Positions 25,081-34,992 of a stretch of DNA of 64,000 nt are shown here, piece after piece. The DNA is taken from positions 62,001 to 126,000 of the forward strand of contig JAMFRO010000067.1 of the NCBI GenBank assembly GCA_026224825.1, given 5' to 3'. Numbering within the stretch: position 1 is the first letter of the stretch; every line of letters starts with the position of its first letter. The translations under genes and the position numbers were made by a program. A model generated the notes under the pieces. That model searched no databases. It was given only the letters and a program-made list of their open reading frames with translations, and had not been told where the DNA came from. The DNA comes from a bacterium (GTDB lineage Bacteria; Pseudomonadota; Alphaproteobacteria; Acetobacterales; Acetobacteraceae).

Positions 25081-27449
25081 GCGGCCACAGCATAGAGCAG
25101 AATTGCGCCGCCTAAAACCGCATGCAGTCCAATATTGCGGAGTAAAAGATTGGCCAAGGGGGGGGCGACGACGGAAAACGCGCCGTTGAGGCCCCAGGCC
25201 CAGGGCAGGAAGAAGTTTTGCGCGCGGATGCGCTCCAGCCCGAGGGGGAAGGGCATGCCCATGGCGAGGCTGACCGGGGCCAGGGCCAGCACGGCAAGGG
25301 CGATGCGCAGGCCGTAGGGCAAGGCGCCCGCGGCCAAGGCGGCGGGGCCGGAGATGACGAGCATGATCCCGCCCCAGATGGCGATGACGGCGAAGGCCAG
25401 GGCCATGCCCCGGCTGGGGCGCGCAGTGAACCGGCTGGAATAGAAACTGCCCAGGCCGGAGCAGGCCAGCATGGTGGAGAGCACCACGGAGAAGCCGGCC
25501 GCGCGGTCGTTAAGCAGCAGGCTGACGCGCTCGATGGCGAAAATTTCGAGGAACATATAGCCCAGGGCCAGTACGGAGAAATACAGCGCCGGGCGGGGGA
25601 CGGAAAACCCGCGCCGCGCGCGCCGGGGCGCTGCCAGGGGGACCAGCAGCACCAGTGCGGCGATGGCCACGGCCTGGGCCAGCACAGCCAGGTTTACCAG
25701 CGCGCCGATCTCGGCCTGGGGCAGGATTTGCAGCCGGGCGAGCAGGAGGGAGAGCTGGTTGAGGCGCAGGATGGCGTAGAAGGCCGGGCGGTCGTCCGTG
25801 ACCGGGCGCAGGTCGAAGGCCTGGGAGGAGATTGTGGGCGCGCCTGCGAGGATGCCGGCGGCTTCGTCGGCGATGGAGTCATCCATGGCGTTTTCATTGG
25901 CCGTGCCGTCGGTGAAGGAGACGGCGGGGAGGTCGTTGTAGAGATTGTCCCGTGCCGCGATGGGGTCGAAGCCCTGGTAGTAGGAGATGTCGAAGGAGCG
26001 GTCGTCGGCCCATTTGGCGGCGGTTTTTATGTCGGCGGCGGTGAAGGGCGTGTTGCTGGCGAGGAGCCTTGTGTTCCAGGCGGAGCGGTAGAGGATGATG
26101 TAGGGGCCGGCATCGTCTATGCCGCGCAACTGGTAGGCGGCGCGCATGGTGCCGAGCAGGCGCAGGGCGTAGGCCGGGAAATCCTGGATGGAGACGGGGA
26201 CGGAGAGTATGCCGCCGGGGGTGAGCGCGTTCAGATCCGCCGCGAAGGCCTGGGCGGAGAAGGCGTAGACATTGGCGGGGGCTGCATCCAGGAAATCGGA
26301 GGCGGTGTCGATGATCTCGTAATGCTGGCCGGACTCTACGGCGGCGCGGGGATTGTCATTGAAAATTCGCAAATTCGGGTTGGGGGCGATGGCTGGGGAG
26401 GCGCTGAGGCCTTGGGTGATGGCGCGGTACAGGACGGGTTCTGGTTCCAGCGCGTCCACATGCGCGGCACCCAGAGCCAGTGCCTCCTGGGTGCGGAAGC
26501 CGCCGGAGGTGCCGATGAGGAGCGTGGAGGCGTGGGGGCGCAGGGTGTAAGGTAGGGCGTCCAGCGCGCCGGGGGCGTAGCCGGTGTTGGCGGGGCCGGG
26601 ACGGGGCAGGCTGGCGATGCGGATACCGTCCCGGTACAGGCCGTAGGCGCGCGGCGGGCCGGGGTAGCCGAGCATGGCGGAATCGTTGGAGATGTCGGTG
26701 TTCACGCGCTCGGTGAAATCATCGAGGAGGATGTATTCGCCGTGCGGGCTGTGCAGCGTGGCGAGGATTTTGGCGTTGGGTGTGTGCAAAGGCGGGTAGA
26801 TGGGTTTGTACTGGCTCAATGCGGCTTGCGGGCCGAAGCCCAGTAGTGCCTCGCTCAGGCCCAAAGCCACGAGGGCGGCCAGTACCGCGCGTTTGCGGTA
26901 GGTTTGCGCGAACAGCCCCGCCAAAGCGAGCAGCGGCAGCAGGCAGGCGGTGAGGGCGAAGGCCGGCACGGCGTACATGAGGCCGAGGACCAGAAGTGTG
27001 CCGGCACCCGCACCCAGCATGTCCGCCGCGTAAACCTTGCCCAGACGTTCCGAGGTGCCGCAAAAGCACAGCGAGATGAATATGCCGGTGAGGTAGAAGA
27101 ACGGCAGCAGGGCCAGGTAATACAGGCCGATGTTTTGCAGTTGCGGCAGCCAGGTGGCCTGGTTTTGCAGCGCCAGCGGGTTGAACGGGTTGAGGATGAC
27201 GGCGCTGTAGCCCAAGGCAGCACTTGCGGTGAGGGCGGCGGGTAGAATGGCGAACAGCAGCCCGGCATGGCGGCGGAGAAAATGCTCGGCCAGGGCCAAA
27301 GTGACGCCGGAAAAGGCGAAGCCGACCATGACGATGGAGATGACCCAATAGCCGTAATCCGACCAGTTCGCGACGGCGAAATAGCGGGTAAGTGCTGTCT
27401 CCAGCCCCACGGCGGCGGCTGAGACGAAAAACAACGGCAGTAATCTCAT
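25008..27449 (-). CDS. Membrane-bound spermidine synthase-like protein
   Basis: An 813-residue fusion: about six N-terminal transmembrane helices, a cytosolic Rossmann-type domain with LLIGTSGGFRTQEALALGAA and VDALEPEPVLY typical of spermidine/spermine synthases, then about six C-terminal helices ending near LPEGQTFWFPVL. Fused membrane/spermidine synthase-like proteins are common but largely uncharacterised. The usual catalytic acidic residues are only partly recognisable (YEIIDTASDF), so polyamine synthase activity is not assured. It overlaps the hydrolase gene by 4 bp (ATGA) and the PCMT-like gene, indicating one operon. Confidence 0.75.
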   Translation of the reverse strand: MRLLPLFFVSAAAVGLETALTRYFAVANWSDYGYWVISIVMVGFAFSGVTLALAEHFLRRHAGLLFAILPAALTASAALGYSAVILNPFNPLALQNQATWLPQLQNIGLYYLALLPFFYLTGIFISLCFCGTSERLGKVYAADMLGAGAGTLLVLGLMYAVPAFALTACLLPLLALAGLFAQTYRKRAVLAALVALGLSEALLGFGPQAALSQYKPIYPPLHTPNAKILATLHSPHGEYILLDDFTERVNTDISNDSAMLGYPGPPRAYGLYRDGIRIASLPRPGPANTGYAPGALDALPYTLRPHASTLLIGTSGGFRTQEALALGAAHVDALEPEPVLYRAITQGLSASPAIAPNPNLRIFNDNPRAAVESGQHYEIIDTASDFLDAAPANVYAFSAQAFAADLNALTPGGILSVPVSIQDFPAYALRLLGTMRAAYQLRGIDDAGPYIILYRSAWNTRLLASNTPFTAADIKTAAKWADDRSFDISYYQGFDPIAARDNLYNDLPAVSFTDGTANENAMDDSIADEAAGILAGAPTISSQAFDLRPVTDDRPAFYAILRLNQLSLLLARLQILPQAEIGALVNLAVLAQAVAIAALVLLVPLAAPRRARRGFSVPRPALYFSVLALGYMFLEIFAIERVSLLLNDRAAGFSVVLSTMLACSGLGSFYSSRFTARPSRGMALAFAVIAIWGGIMLVISGPAALAAGALPYGLRIALAVLALAPVSLAMGMPFPLGLERIRAQNFFLPWAWGLNGAFSVVAPPLANLLLRNIGLHAVLGGAILLYAVAACSLPLPEGQTFWFPVLRRSAAAD

Positions 27450-28270
27450 GGCCGGATTTTATAATCCAAAAAATTTTGCAGCAGAGAGTCGAACCGCCTG
27501 GGCTCGTCGACAAACAGCGCATGGCCTGCTTTCGGGAACATCGCAATAGTGGTGTTGGGGCGGTCTATGAGCAGGTTCTGGGCCTGGCCCTGCAGATGCG
27601 GGCGCACCACGTAGAGGACCGGCACATCGGTGGAGAGGATGGCCTCTTTCCAATAGGTTCTGGGCACGGGGTAGCGCAGCAGCTCGGCCGCGTAAGGGGC
27701 GGGCAGGCGGGAGCAGGCCTCGGTCAGCCGGTCCAGATAGGCGGCACTGCGGGGGTTGCGAAACATGCCGGCGACGAATGCCGCCATGCTCGGCGCCGGG
27801 CGGTAGGGGCCGTTATAGGGGGTTGGGGCGGGGTTCTCGCCCACGGAATTATCGATGAGCACCAGCCCTGCCAGTTTTTCGCTGCCGCCCTGATGCACCC
27901 AGGCCAAAGTGTCCAGCACGCCGAGGGACCAGCCGATGACGATGACCGGGCCGCGCAGGCGGTCCACCAGCTCGCCGATGTCCTGCCCGCGGCGGTTTTG
28001 GTTATAGCCGGTATCGGTGATCTCCGATGAGCCCTGGCCGCGCGGGTCGAACAATATGACGCGGTAGTTTGTGCTGAAGGCGGCTTGTTGGGGGGCAAAA
28101 ATCCAGCCGGGCATGGTCCAGCCGGGGATGAAGACCAGAGCCGGGGCGTTGGCGGGGCCGGTCTCGGTATAGTGCAGCCGGGCGCCGTCTGAGGCTGTGA
28201 AATAGTAATCCGCTGCCCGGGCCGGGAGGGTGAGGATGAGGGTGAACAGCAGGGCGAGGCAGTGGCGCAT
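27446..28270 (-). CDS. Secreted alpha/beta hydrolase
   Basis: A 274-residue alpha/beta hydrolase with an N-terminal signal peptide (CLALLFTLILTLPARA). Features are the oxyanion strand FIPGWTMPG, RVILFDPRGQGSS, the nucleophile elbow VIGWSLGVLD with its serine, and a late His in AGHALFVDE. Substrate unknown. The ATG at 28270 gives a clean signal peptide. The stop overlaps the next gene's start, tying it to the membrane synthase-like protein. Confidence 0.82.
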   Translation of the reverse strand: MRHCLALLFTLILTLPARAADYYFTASDGARLHYTETGPANAPALVFIPGWTMPGWIFAPQQAAFSTNYRVILFDPRGQGSSEITDTGYNQNRRGQDIGELVDRLRGPVIVIGWSLGVLDTLAWVHQGGSEKLAGLVLIDNSVGENPAPTPYNGPYRPAPSMAAFVAGMFRNPRSAAYLDRLTEACSRLPAPYAAELLRYPVPRTYWKEAILSTDVPVLYVVRPHLQGQAQNLLIDRPNTTIAMFPKAGHALFVDEPRRFDSLLQNFLDYKIRP

Positions 28271-28307
28271 GGGGCAATCTGCGCTGGGGGGGCGCGGCTC
28301 TGTCAAA

Positions 28308-29273
28308 TTACATTTTGTCTCGCGGGGCGGCGGCGCGGGTGAGGCGGTCGTTAATGGCGAGGCCCAGGCCGGTTAGGGGGATGGGCATGGCGGCGATGCG
28401 CGCCAGGCCTTGGGCGGGGCTTTGCGCGTCCAGCAGGTGCAGAGCCTCGAACAGGCGGGCGGAGGCTTCGGCCAGGTTTTTGGTGGCCGAGAGCTGGAAC
28501 AGGAGGTTTGCGCCGGGCAAGGGCGGGCCGAAGGCGAGCAGGGCTTCATCTGCGGCCAGGCTGGTGGCGTTCAGCCGAAGGGGGAGGGTTGGGGCGTAAT
28601 GGGAGAGCAGCATGCCGGGGGAGGCTGGGGCGTGGAGGGCTGTGGTGGCGTGTTGGATGGGGCCGATTTCGGCTTCCAGCGCTTCGAGGCTTATGCCGCC
28701 GGGGCGGAGGAGGACCGGCGTTGGGCCGGACAGGTCTAATACTGTGGATTCCAGCCCTACGGCGCAGGGGCCGGAATCCAGGATTGCGGCAATGCGGCCG
28801 TTCAGCGCCGCGAGGACGTGCTGGGCGGTGGTGGGGGAGATGCGGCCGGAGCGGTTGGCGGAGGGGGCGGCTATGGGGCCGCCGAAATGCTTGAGTAGTT
28901 GCAATGCTGTAGCTTGCGCTGGGACGCGGACCGCGAGGGTGGGGAGACCGGCACCTGCCAGAAGTGAGACCGGGCAGTTGGGCGTGCGGGGGAGTACGAG
29001 GGTGAGCGGGCCGGGCCAGAATTTTGCCGCCAGTGTTTTGGCCAGTTGGGTGGGGGTGACGTATTTGAACGCCGTTCGCGCATCGGCGAAATGGCAGATG
29101 AGGGGGTTGAAGCTGGGGCGGCCCTTGGCGGTGTAGATCGCGGCTACGGCGTCGGCGTTGCAGGCGTCCGCGCCAAGGCCGTACACGGTCTCGGTGCCGA
29201 AGGCGACGAGGTGGCCGGCGCGTAGGAGGGCGGCGGCTTTGGCTATGTCGTTTGGATTAAGGCGTTCTGTCAC
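28308..29273 (-). CDS. tsaC: Threonylcarbamoyl-AMP synthase, Sua5 type
   Basis: This enzyme makes threonylcarbamoyl-AMP for the t6A37 modification of ANN-decoding tRNAs. The 321 residues have the YrdC/SUA5 domain (KAAALLRAGHLVAFGTETVY, KGRPSFNPLICH, SANRSGRISPT) plus a C-terminal Sua5 domain, so it is the long form. A GTG at 29273 behind GGAGGGGTT is the likely start; further upstream the frame runs through a REP element. The hydrolase gene follows 37 bp later. Confidence 0.93.
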   Translation of the reverse strand: MTERLNPNDIAKAAALLRAGHLVAFGTETVYGLGADACNADAVAAIYTAKGRPSFNPLICHFADARTAFKYVTPTQLAKTLAAKFWPGPLTLVLPRTPNCPVSLLAGAGLPTLAVRVPAQATALQLLKHFGGPIAAPSANRSGRISPTTAQHVLAALNGRIAAILDSGPCAVGLESTVLDLSGPTPVLLRPGGISLEALEAEIGPIQHATTALHAPASPGMLLSHYAPTLPLRLNATSLAADEALLAFGPPLPGANLLFQLSATKNLAEASARLFEALHLLDAQSPAQGLARIAAMPIPLTGLGLAINDRLTRAAAPRDKM

Positions 29274-29281
29274 AACCCCTC

Positions 29282-29307
29282 CGTCATGCCCGCGAAGGCG
29301 GGCATCT
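29282..29307. repeat. REP-like palindrome upstream of tsaC
   Basis: CGTCATGCCCGC-gaag-GCGGGCATCTC, an inverted variant of the window's REP family, lies between the GIY-YIG remnant and the tsaC start. The stem bases differ from other copies (ATGCCCGC against ATCCCCGC) but stay paired. Confidence 0.8.
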
Positions 29308-29321
29308 CCTCCCACCCGTGT

Positions 29322-29503
29322 CTATCTGAGAATGCCCGCATATAAATCATTCCAGTCTGGGTTTTCTTTGGCGATGAGCCTGCGATTTCTCCGGCGCGGT
29401 GTTGGCTGGTGCGTTGGATCAAATCGGATGTCACGCCGATGTACAAAACGCCGTTCGGTTGGTTGGTCATCATGTAGACCCAGCCGCCTTTGGCTCCCGT
29501 CAC
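29322..29503 (-). pseudogene. GIY-YIG nuclease family gene with internal deletion
   Basis: The 5' part encodes a normal GIY-YIG N terminus: VYMMTNQPNGVLYIGVTSDL then IQRTSQHRAGEIAG. Right after this the family's middle (about 35-40 residues including the conserved glutamate region) is absent. The next bases, read in the +1 frame, give the family C terminus LIAKENPDWNDLYAGILR and a stop at 29322-29324. The junction therefore joins two parts out of frame. Intact relatives of about 90-100 residues are common in alphaproteobacteria. Confidence 0.85.
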
Positions 29504-29555
29504 GGTTTATACTGCGGGCATGACGGGGTGGAGGGGCTTGGGGCTTCCCGGCAAA

Positions 29556-29600
29556 CTAATGGGGGTCCGGGGCCTCAGGCCCCGGCGGGTGCAGGGCGGC
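29556..29600. repeat. Composite-repeat fragment at the rbfA 3' end
   Basis: GGGGTCCGGGGCC-TCA-GGCCCCGG and GCAGGGCG-GCGCCCTGC match modules of the larger elements at 5.2 and 21.5 kb. The fragment covers the rbfA stop and its last codons. Confidence 0.7.
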
Positions 29601-30059
29601 GCCCTGCGCTTCTTCCTTCAAAGCCTTCTCCGCCTCTTCCTTGAGAGCAGCGGCCTTGGCTTCCGCCGTCAAATCCCGTGCCACTTCTGGCTTGTGCAGC
29701 AGCTTGTTGATCTTGGTCGCCTGCTCCAGCGCTTCGTCCTTGACGAATTTCAGCTCTGGTGTGACCCGCAGCCCCATGCGGGGGCCGATCTGCGCGCGCA
29801 GAAACGGCGCCACGCGTTTCAACGCGGGGAGCAGGGGAGAAATATCCTTCTGGCCCAGCACGGTGGCGAACACGACGGCGTGTTTCAGGTCCGGGGACAT
29901 CCGGACTTCGGACACGGTGATGTGTTCACGCGCCAGCACCTTGTCGTGGAACTCGGTGCGGAGGAAGAGATCCGCCAGGACGTGGCGGATCTCTTCGCCC
30001 ACCCGCAGCTGACGCTGCGAGGGGCCCTTCTTATCAGGCTGGGACGATTTCGGTTTCAT
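29556..30059 (-). CDS. rbfA: Ribosome-binding factor A
   Basis: RbfA assists late 16S rRNA and 30S maturation. The 167-residue protein has the KH-type core RQLRVGEEIRHVLADLF, ITVSEVRMSPDLKHAVVF and GLRVTPELKFVKDE. The ATG at 30059 overlaps the infB stop by 26 bp. The C terminus is extended by an Ala/Glu/Lys helix and a tail, LHPPGPEAPDPH, encoded by a copy of the composite repeat, so the last dozen residues are not part of the conserved fold. Confidence 0.93.
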   Translation of the reverse strand: MKPKSSQPDKKGPSQRQLRVGEEIRHVLADLFLRTEFHDKVLAREHITVSEVRMSPDLKHAVVFATVLGQKDISPLLPALKRVAPFLRAQIGPRMGLRVTPELKFVKDEALEQATKINKLLHKPEVARDLTAEAKAAALKEEAEKALKEEAQGAALHPPGPEAPDPH

Positions 30060-32793
30060 AGCACTCAACCACGTCGCCTTCACGCAGATCCTGGAAGCCG
30101 GCGAAGGACAGGCCGCATTCATAGCCGCGCGCCACTTCCTTCACATCGTCCTTGAAGCGCTTGAGCTGGCTGAGGTCGCCCTGATGGATGACCACGTTGT
30201 CGCGCAGCAGGCGCACGCCGCAGCCGCGCTTGACCAGGCCTTCGGTGACATAGCAACCCGCGACCTTGCCGGTTTTGGTGATGTTGAACACCTGGCGGAT
30301 TTCCGCATAGCCGAGGAATTTCTCGCGATGCACGGGGGCGAGCTTGCCCTTGACCAGCTTCTCGATGTCATCGGCGACTTCGTAGATGATCGAGTAGTAG
30401 CGGATGTCGACACCTTCGCTCTTGGAGAGCTCGCGGGCCTGCACATTGGCGCGGACGTTGAAGGCGACGACGATGGCGTCGGACGCTTTGGCGAGCTGCA
30501 CATCGCTCTCGGTGATCTGGCCGACGCCGGAGTAGATGACGCGGACGCGCACTTCCTCGTTGCCGACCTTGGTGACGACCACGCTGATGGCTTCGGCGGA
30601 ACCCTGCACATCGGCCTTGACGACGATGGCGACTTCCTTCTGGGCACCGGCCTGGATGCGGGCCAGCATTTCTTCCATCGTGCCGCGCCCGGCGGTCTGG
30701 GCGGCGGCCTGGCGGTCGCGCAGTTTCTGGGCGCGGTATTCGACGATTTCGCGGGCGCGCTGTTCGTTTTCAACGACCACGAACGGCTCACCGGCGGTGG
30801 GTGCGCCGGACAGGCCGAGGATTTCCACCGGCATGGAGGGGCCGGCCGATTTCACGGGCTTGCCCTGGTCGTCCATCATGGCGCGCACGCGGCCCCACTG
30901 GGCCCCGGCCACAACCGTATCGCCCTGGTTCAGCGTGCCTTTTTGCACCAACACGGTCGCAACCGGGCCACGGCCCTTATCGAGACGGCTTTCGATGATC
31001 GCACCCTCGGCCGTACGGTCCGGGTTGGCGCGCAGTTCGAGCACTTCGGCCTGGAGCAGGATGGCTTCCTCGAGCTTGTCGAGGCCGAGCTTCTTCAGGG
31101 CGGAGACTTCCACGTCCTGGGTCTCGCCGCCCATTTCCTCGACCACGATCTCGTATTGCAGCAGCTCCTGGCGGACGCGGTTGGCGTCGGCACCCGGGCG
31201 GTCGATCTTGTTGATCGCCACGATCAGCGGCACGTTGGCGGCCTGGGCGTGTTTGATCGCCTCGATCGTCTGCGGCATCACGCCGTCATCGGCGGCGACA
31301 ACCAGCACCACGATATCGGTGGCGGCGGCGCCACGGGCGCGCATCGCCGTGAAAGCTTCGTGGCCGGGTGTGTCGAGGAAGGTGATCAGCGCGCCGGACG
31401 GGGCTTTCACCTGATAGGCGCCGATATGCTGGGTGATGCCACCGGCCTCACCGGCTGCAACCGAGGTTTTGCGCAAGGCATCGAGCAGGCTGGTCTTGCC
31501 GTGGTCGACATGGCCCATGATGGTGACGACGGGTGGGCGGAGCTGCAGATCATGCTCTTCGTCGGCTTCGCCTTCGAGGCCGATTTCAACGTCAGAGTCC
31601 GACACGCGGCGGGATTTATGGCCGAATTCGCTCACCACCAGCTCGGCGGTGTCGGCATCGATGGATTGGGCGATGGTGACCATCACGCCCATCTTCATCA
31701 GCGCGCGCACAACCTCGCGGCCGGGGGCGGCCATACGGTTGGCCAGCTCCTGTACGGTGATGGTCTCGGGCAGGATGACTTCGCGGACGACCTTCACGCC
31801 ATCGGCGCGCAGCAGTTCCAGCTCGGCCTGGCGGCGTTCGCGGTCGCGCTGGCGGCGTACGGAGGCGAGTGAACGCACTTTCTCGTCGGAGCCTTCGAGG
31901 GCTGCCTGCACGTCGATACGCCCGCCGCGGCGGTTGCCGTCGCCGAGTTTTTTGACGGTGGGCACGGGGGCGCCGCGTTTGGGTGCCACGGTGGCCGGGC
32001 GGCGTACGCCGGGGCCGCGCGGGGCTTCGTCGTCATCCTCGGCGCCGGCGGGGCGGCCGCCGGGTTTGAGCTGCAGGGTTTCGCGCACGGCGGGTGTTGC
32101 CGGGCGGGGGGCTGCGGGTGTGGCGGCCTGTGCCGGTGTGGGAGCTTCCACGGGGGCGGGCTCATGCACCGTGCCGGCAAGCTCGGCGGCTTCGCGGGCG
32201 GCGGCTTCGGCAATGGCGCGGGTTTTGGCGTCCTCAAGCGCCTGGCGGGCGGCGTCCTCCTCGCGGCGGCGGGCCTCCTCGGCGGCGGAGAGGATGGAGA
32301 TTTTTTCCTGCTCGCGGCGTTCAGCCTCGCGCTGGGCGGCCACGGCCAGCACGCGCTGGCGGGTGGCCTGCTCGCCGGGGGTGAGGGCGCGCGGGGCGGT
32401 GCCGCCGGGGCGCGGGCGCTGCTGCGGCTGGTGCTGCACCGGCTGCGATACCGGCTGTGATACTGGGGCGGCGGCTACGGGTGCGGGGGCCGGGGCGCCG
32501 GCTACGGGGGCCGGTGCCGCCGCGGTGGCGGAACGCTCGGCAACAGCCGGGTTCAGGGCCAGGGTGACGGGTGCCGCCGGGGCAGGGGTGGGGGCAGGAA
32601 CCGGGCCTAGCCCGCGTTTTTTGCGCACTTCCACCTGCACAACCTTGGAGCGGCCATGCGAGAAGCTTTGCCGTACTGAACCGGCATCGACAGTATGCCC
32701 CGCATCCCCGCGCGCCACCGGGCGCAGCGAGAGCCTGCCTTTGGTTTCATTCTGGTCGTTGCCGTCAGTCATGCTCAAATCCGGTCCATTCAC
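30034..32793 (-). CDS. infB: Translation initiation factor IF-2
   Basis: IF-2 brings initiator tRNA to the 30S subunit and promotes subunit joining. The 919 residues have a long Ala/Pro/Arg-rich, low-complexity N-terminal half (about 1-330), an IF2 N-domain, then the GTPase domain with [25 protein letters not shown] and NKIDRPGAD. Domains II-IV follow and end [19 protein letters not shown]. It belongs to the rimP-nusA-ylxR-infB-rbfA operon; gaps are 32 bp or less. Confidence 0.97.
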   Translation of the reverse strand: MNGPDLSMTDGNDQNETKGRLSLRPVARGDAGHTVDAGSVRQSFSHGRSKVVQVEVRKKRGLGPVPAPTPAPAAPVTLALNPAVAERSATAAAPAPVAGAPAPAPVAAAPVSQPVSQPVQHQPQQRPRPGGTAPRALTPGEQATRQRVLAVAAQREAERREQEKISILSAAEEARRREEDAARQALEDAKTRAIAEAAAREAAELAGTVHEPAPVEAPTPAQAATPAAPRPATPAVRETLQLKPGGRPAGAEDDDEAPRGPGVRRPATVAPKRGAPVPTVKKLGDGNRRGGRIDVQAALEGSDEKVRSLASVRRQRDRERRQAELELLRADGVKVVREVILPETITVQELANRMAAPGREVVRALMKMGVMVTIAQSIDADTAELVVSEFGHKSRRVSDSDVEIGLEGEADEEHDLQLRPPVVTIMGHVDHGKTSLLDALRKTSVAAGEAGGITQHIGAYQVKAPSGALITFLDTPGHEAFTAMRARGAAATDIVVLVVAADDGVMPQTIEAIKHAQAANVPLIVAINKIDRPGADANRVRQELLQYEIVVEEMGGETQDVEVSALKKLGLDKLEEAILLQAEVLELRANPDRTAEGAIIESRLDKGRGPVATVLVQKGTLNQGDTVVAGAQWGRVRAMMDDQGKPVKSAGPSMPVEILGLSGAPTAGEPFVVVENEQRAREIVEYRAQKLRDRQAAAQTAGRGTMEEMLARIQAGAQKEVAIVVKADVQGSAEAISVVVTKVGNEEVRVRVIYSGVGQITESDVQLAKASDAIVVAFNVRANVQARELSKSEGVDIRYYSIIYEVADDIEKLVKGKLAPVHREKFLGYAEIRQVFNITKTGKVAGCYVTEGLVKRGCGVRLLRDNVVIHQGDLSQLKRFKDDVKEVARGYECGLSFAGFQDLREGDVVECYETEIVPA

Positions 32794-32825
32794 GTCATAG
32801 GCCGGTTGCCCGGCCTGGTTGGGCT

Positions 32826-33527
32826 CTACTGCCCGCTTGTCTCTTCCACCGCAACACCCGTTGCGGTGAAAGCGTGCGCCGCACCCAGGATGCGCCGCGC
32901 CTCGATTTCGATCATCTTGGCCAATCGTCCTGGCGAGATGACCACATGCACCGTGTGTTCACGGCCGAAAATTCTGCCCAGAATGGCGGCGGAAAGTACC
33001 GTCACCACCGGGATATCGCGTCCGCCGACAAACCTTGCCCGCTCTTCGGCACTGCCGTCCGCCGCCTGTACCACCAGCCCCGCGCCGCCGACCGTGAGCC
33101 ATTCCCGGGCCTTTTCGAAGCCGGAAATGGCGGCACCGCTGCGCCGGGCCAGGCCCAATAGATCCGTCAGCCGCCTTGTCAGCGCTGCTGTCACCTCGTC
33201 AGCCAGACCAGGCGGCACCGTTACCGGCGCTTTGGCGCCACGGGCGAAAGCGCCGCGGCGGATCGCCTGATGTAGCACGCCGGGCTGTGCACTCAACCAC
33301 AATCCACGTCCGGGCAGGGTTGCGGTAACATCGAACACCACCCTTCCCTCGGGGCTTACGGCAAAACGCAGCATTTCGCTCCGCTCGCCTTGCTCGCGTG
33401 TCACAAGGCACCGCCTGAGCGGGCCTTGCTCCGGCTCGTCGTCTTCCGGAATGTCGGTTTCGGGTTCAGCCAGCTTTGCCGTCCTCCCCTTCGAACCAAT
33501 GCGCGCGGGCGGCCATGATGATCTCAT
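32826..33527 (-). CDS. YlxR/L7Ae-type RNA-binding protein
   Basis: A two-domain protein found between nusA and infB. The first domain (DUF448/YlxR) shows [20 protein letters not shown] and [20 protein letters not shown]. The second is L7Ae-like with [20 protein letters not shown] and FEKAREWL. Members bind RNA; the cellular role is not settled. The ATG at 33527 overlaps nusA by 62 bp; a shorter version starting at a non-ATG codon close to the nusA stop is equally possible. Confidence 0.85.
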   Translation of the reverse strand: MRSSWPPARIGSKGRTAKLAEPETDIPEDDEPEQGPLRRCLVTREQGERSEMLRFAVSPEGRVVFDVTATLPGRGLWLSAQPGVLHQAIRRGAFARGAKAPVTVPPGLADEVTAALTRRLTDLLGLARRSGAAISGFEKAREWLTVGGAGLVVQAADGSAEERARFVGGRDIPVVTVLSAAILGRIFGREHTVHVVISPGRLAKMIEIEARRILGAAHAFTATGVAVEETSGQ

Positions 33528-34983
33528 TGGCCTGCTCTTCCGTCAGCGCCTCGGCGCCCAGAATTTCCACCAGCTCGTCACCGGCGAGATCGGCCAGATC
33601 GTCCAGCGTCTTCACGCCTTTCTCACCGAGGGCGATGAGGTCCTTCGCGGAGAGTGCCTCGATGGCGGCGATGTCATCGGAGACCCCCAGCTCGACGCGT
33701 TTTTCTTCCTGCTCACCGGCCTGGCGGGTGAGGAAATTATCGGCACGGCGTTGCAATTCGGCAGCCACGTTCTCGTCAAACCCTTCAATCGTTGCAATTT
33801 CATCCACGGCGGTGGCCACGAGGTCTTCGATGCTCTCGAAGCCCTCCTGCACCAGCAGCCCGGCGATCATATCGTCCACATCCAGCGCCTCCACGAAGAG
33901 GCCGGTCTTGCGGCGGAACTCTTCCTGGCGGCGCTCGCTTTCTTCGGCCTCGGTCAGAATATCGATATCCCAACGCGTGAGCTGCGAGGCGAGGCGGACA
34001 TTCTGGCCACGGCGGCCGATGGCAAGCGAGAGCTGGCTATCCGGCACCACGACTTCAACCCGTCCGGCGTCTTCATCCATCACGACCTTCGAGACTTCGG
34101 CCGGGGCCAGCGCGTTGACCACGAAGGTGGCGACGTTGGGGGACCAGGGGATGATGTCGATCTTCTCGCCCTGGAGTTCCGCCACAACGGCCTGCACGCG
34201 CGAGCCGCGCATACCGACGCAGGCGCCCACGGGGTCGATGGAGCTGTCACGCGAGATGACGGCCATTTTGGCGCGGCTACCGGGGTCGCGCGAGACGGCT
34301 TTGATCTCGATGATGCCGTCGTAAATCTCGGGCACTTCCTGGGCGAAGAGCTTGGCCAGGAAGCCGGGATGGGTGCGGGAGAGGAAGATCTGCGGGCCGC
34401 GCTGCTCTTCGCGCACGTCGTAGATGAAGGCGCGGACGCGGTCGCCGTTTTTGAGCTGCTCGCGCGGAATGCATTCGTCACGGCGCAGCAAGGCTTCCGC
34501 CCGGCCCAAATCGACCATGAGGTTGCCGTATTCGGTGCGCTTGACCACGCCGTTGATGATCTCGCCGACGCGGTCCTTGAACTCGCCGAACTGCTTGGCG
34601 CGCTCGAACTCGCGCACGCGCTGCACGATGACCTGCTTGGCGGTTTGCGCCGCGATGCGGCCGAAATCGATGGGCGGGAGCGGGTCGATCAGATATTCAC
34701 CGACCTCTTTTTCGGGTGCGAATTTTTTGGAGATGGCGACGGGGATCTGCGTTTCCTCATTCACCACGGTCTCGACAATCTCGGTCCAGCGGGAGAGGCG
34801 CACATCGCCGGTTTTACGGTCGATGACGGCGCGGATGTCTTTCTCATGCCCGTATTTGGCGCGGCCGGCTTTCTGGATCGCCTGTTCCATCGCTTCGAGC
34901 ACATCGTCGCGCTCAATCGATTTTTCGCGCGCGACGGCGTCGGCGACGAGCAGCAATTCCGGGCGGTTGACTGCGGTATCCAT
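33466..34983 (-). CDS. nusA: Transcription termination/antitermination factor NusA
   Basis: NusA binds RNA polymerase and nascent RNA to control pausing, termination and antitermination. The 505 residues comprise the N-terminal polymerase-binding domain ([20 protein letters not shown]), S1 domain, KH1 and KH2 ([35 protein letters not shown]), and C-terminal helix-hairpin-helix repeats (about 360-490). It lies 9 nt after rimP. Confidence 0.97.
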   Translation of the reverse strand: MDTAVNRPELLLVADAVAREKSIERDDVLEAMEQAIQKAGRAKYGHEKDIRAVIDRKTGDVRLSRWTEIVETVVNEETQIPVAISKKFAPEKEVGEYLIDPLPPIDFGRIAAQTAKQVIVQRVREFERAKQFGEFKDRVGEIINGVVKRTEYGNLMVDLGRAEALLRRDECIPREQLKNGDRVRAFIYDVREEQRGPQIFLSRTHPGFLAKLFAQEVPEIYDGIIEIKAVSRDPGSRAKMAVISRDSSIDPVGACVGMRGSRVQAVVAELQGEKIDIIPWSPNVATFVVNALAPAEVSKVVMDEDAGRVEVVVPDSQLSLAIGRRGQNVRLASQLTRWDIDILTEAEESERRQEEFRRKTGLFVEALDVDDMIAGLLVQEGFESIEDLVATAVDEIATIEGFDENVAAELQRRADNFLTRQAGEQEEKRVELGVSDDIAAIEALSAKDLIALGEKGVKTLDDLADLAGDELVEILGAEALTEEQANEIIMAARAHWFEGEDGKAG

Positions 34984-34992
34984 GGGAATCCT

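Noticed and set aside
32094..32460. Repetitive Ala/Pro-rich region as a separate gene or mobile repeat
   Set aside because: It is the normal low-complexity N-terminal half of IF-2.
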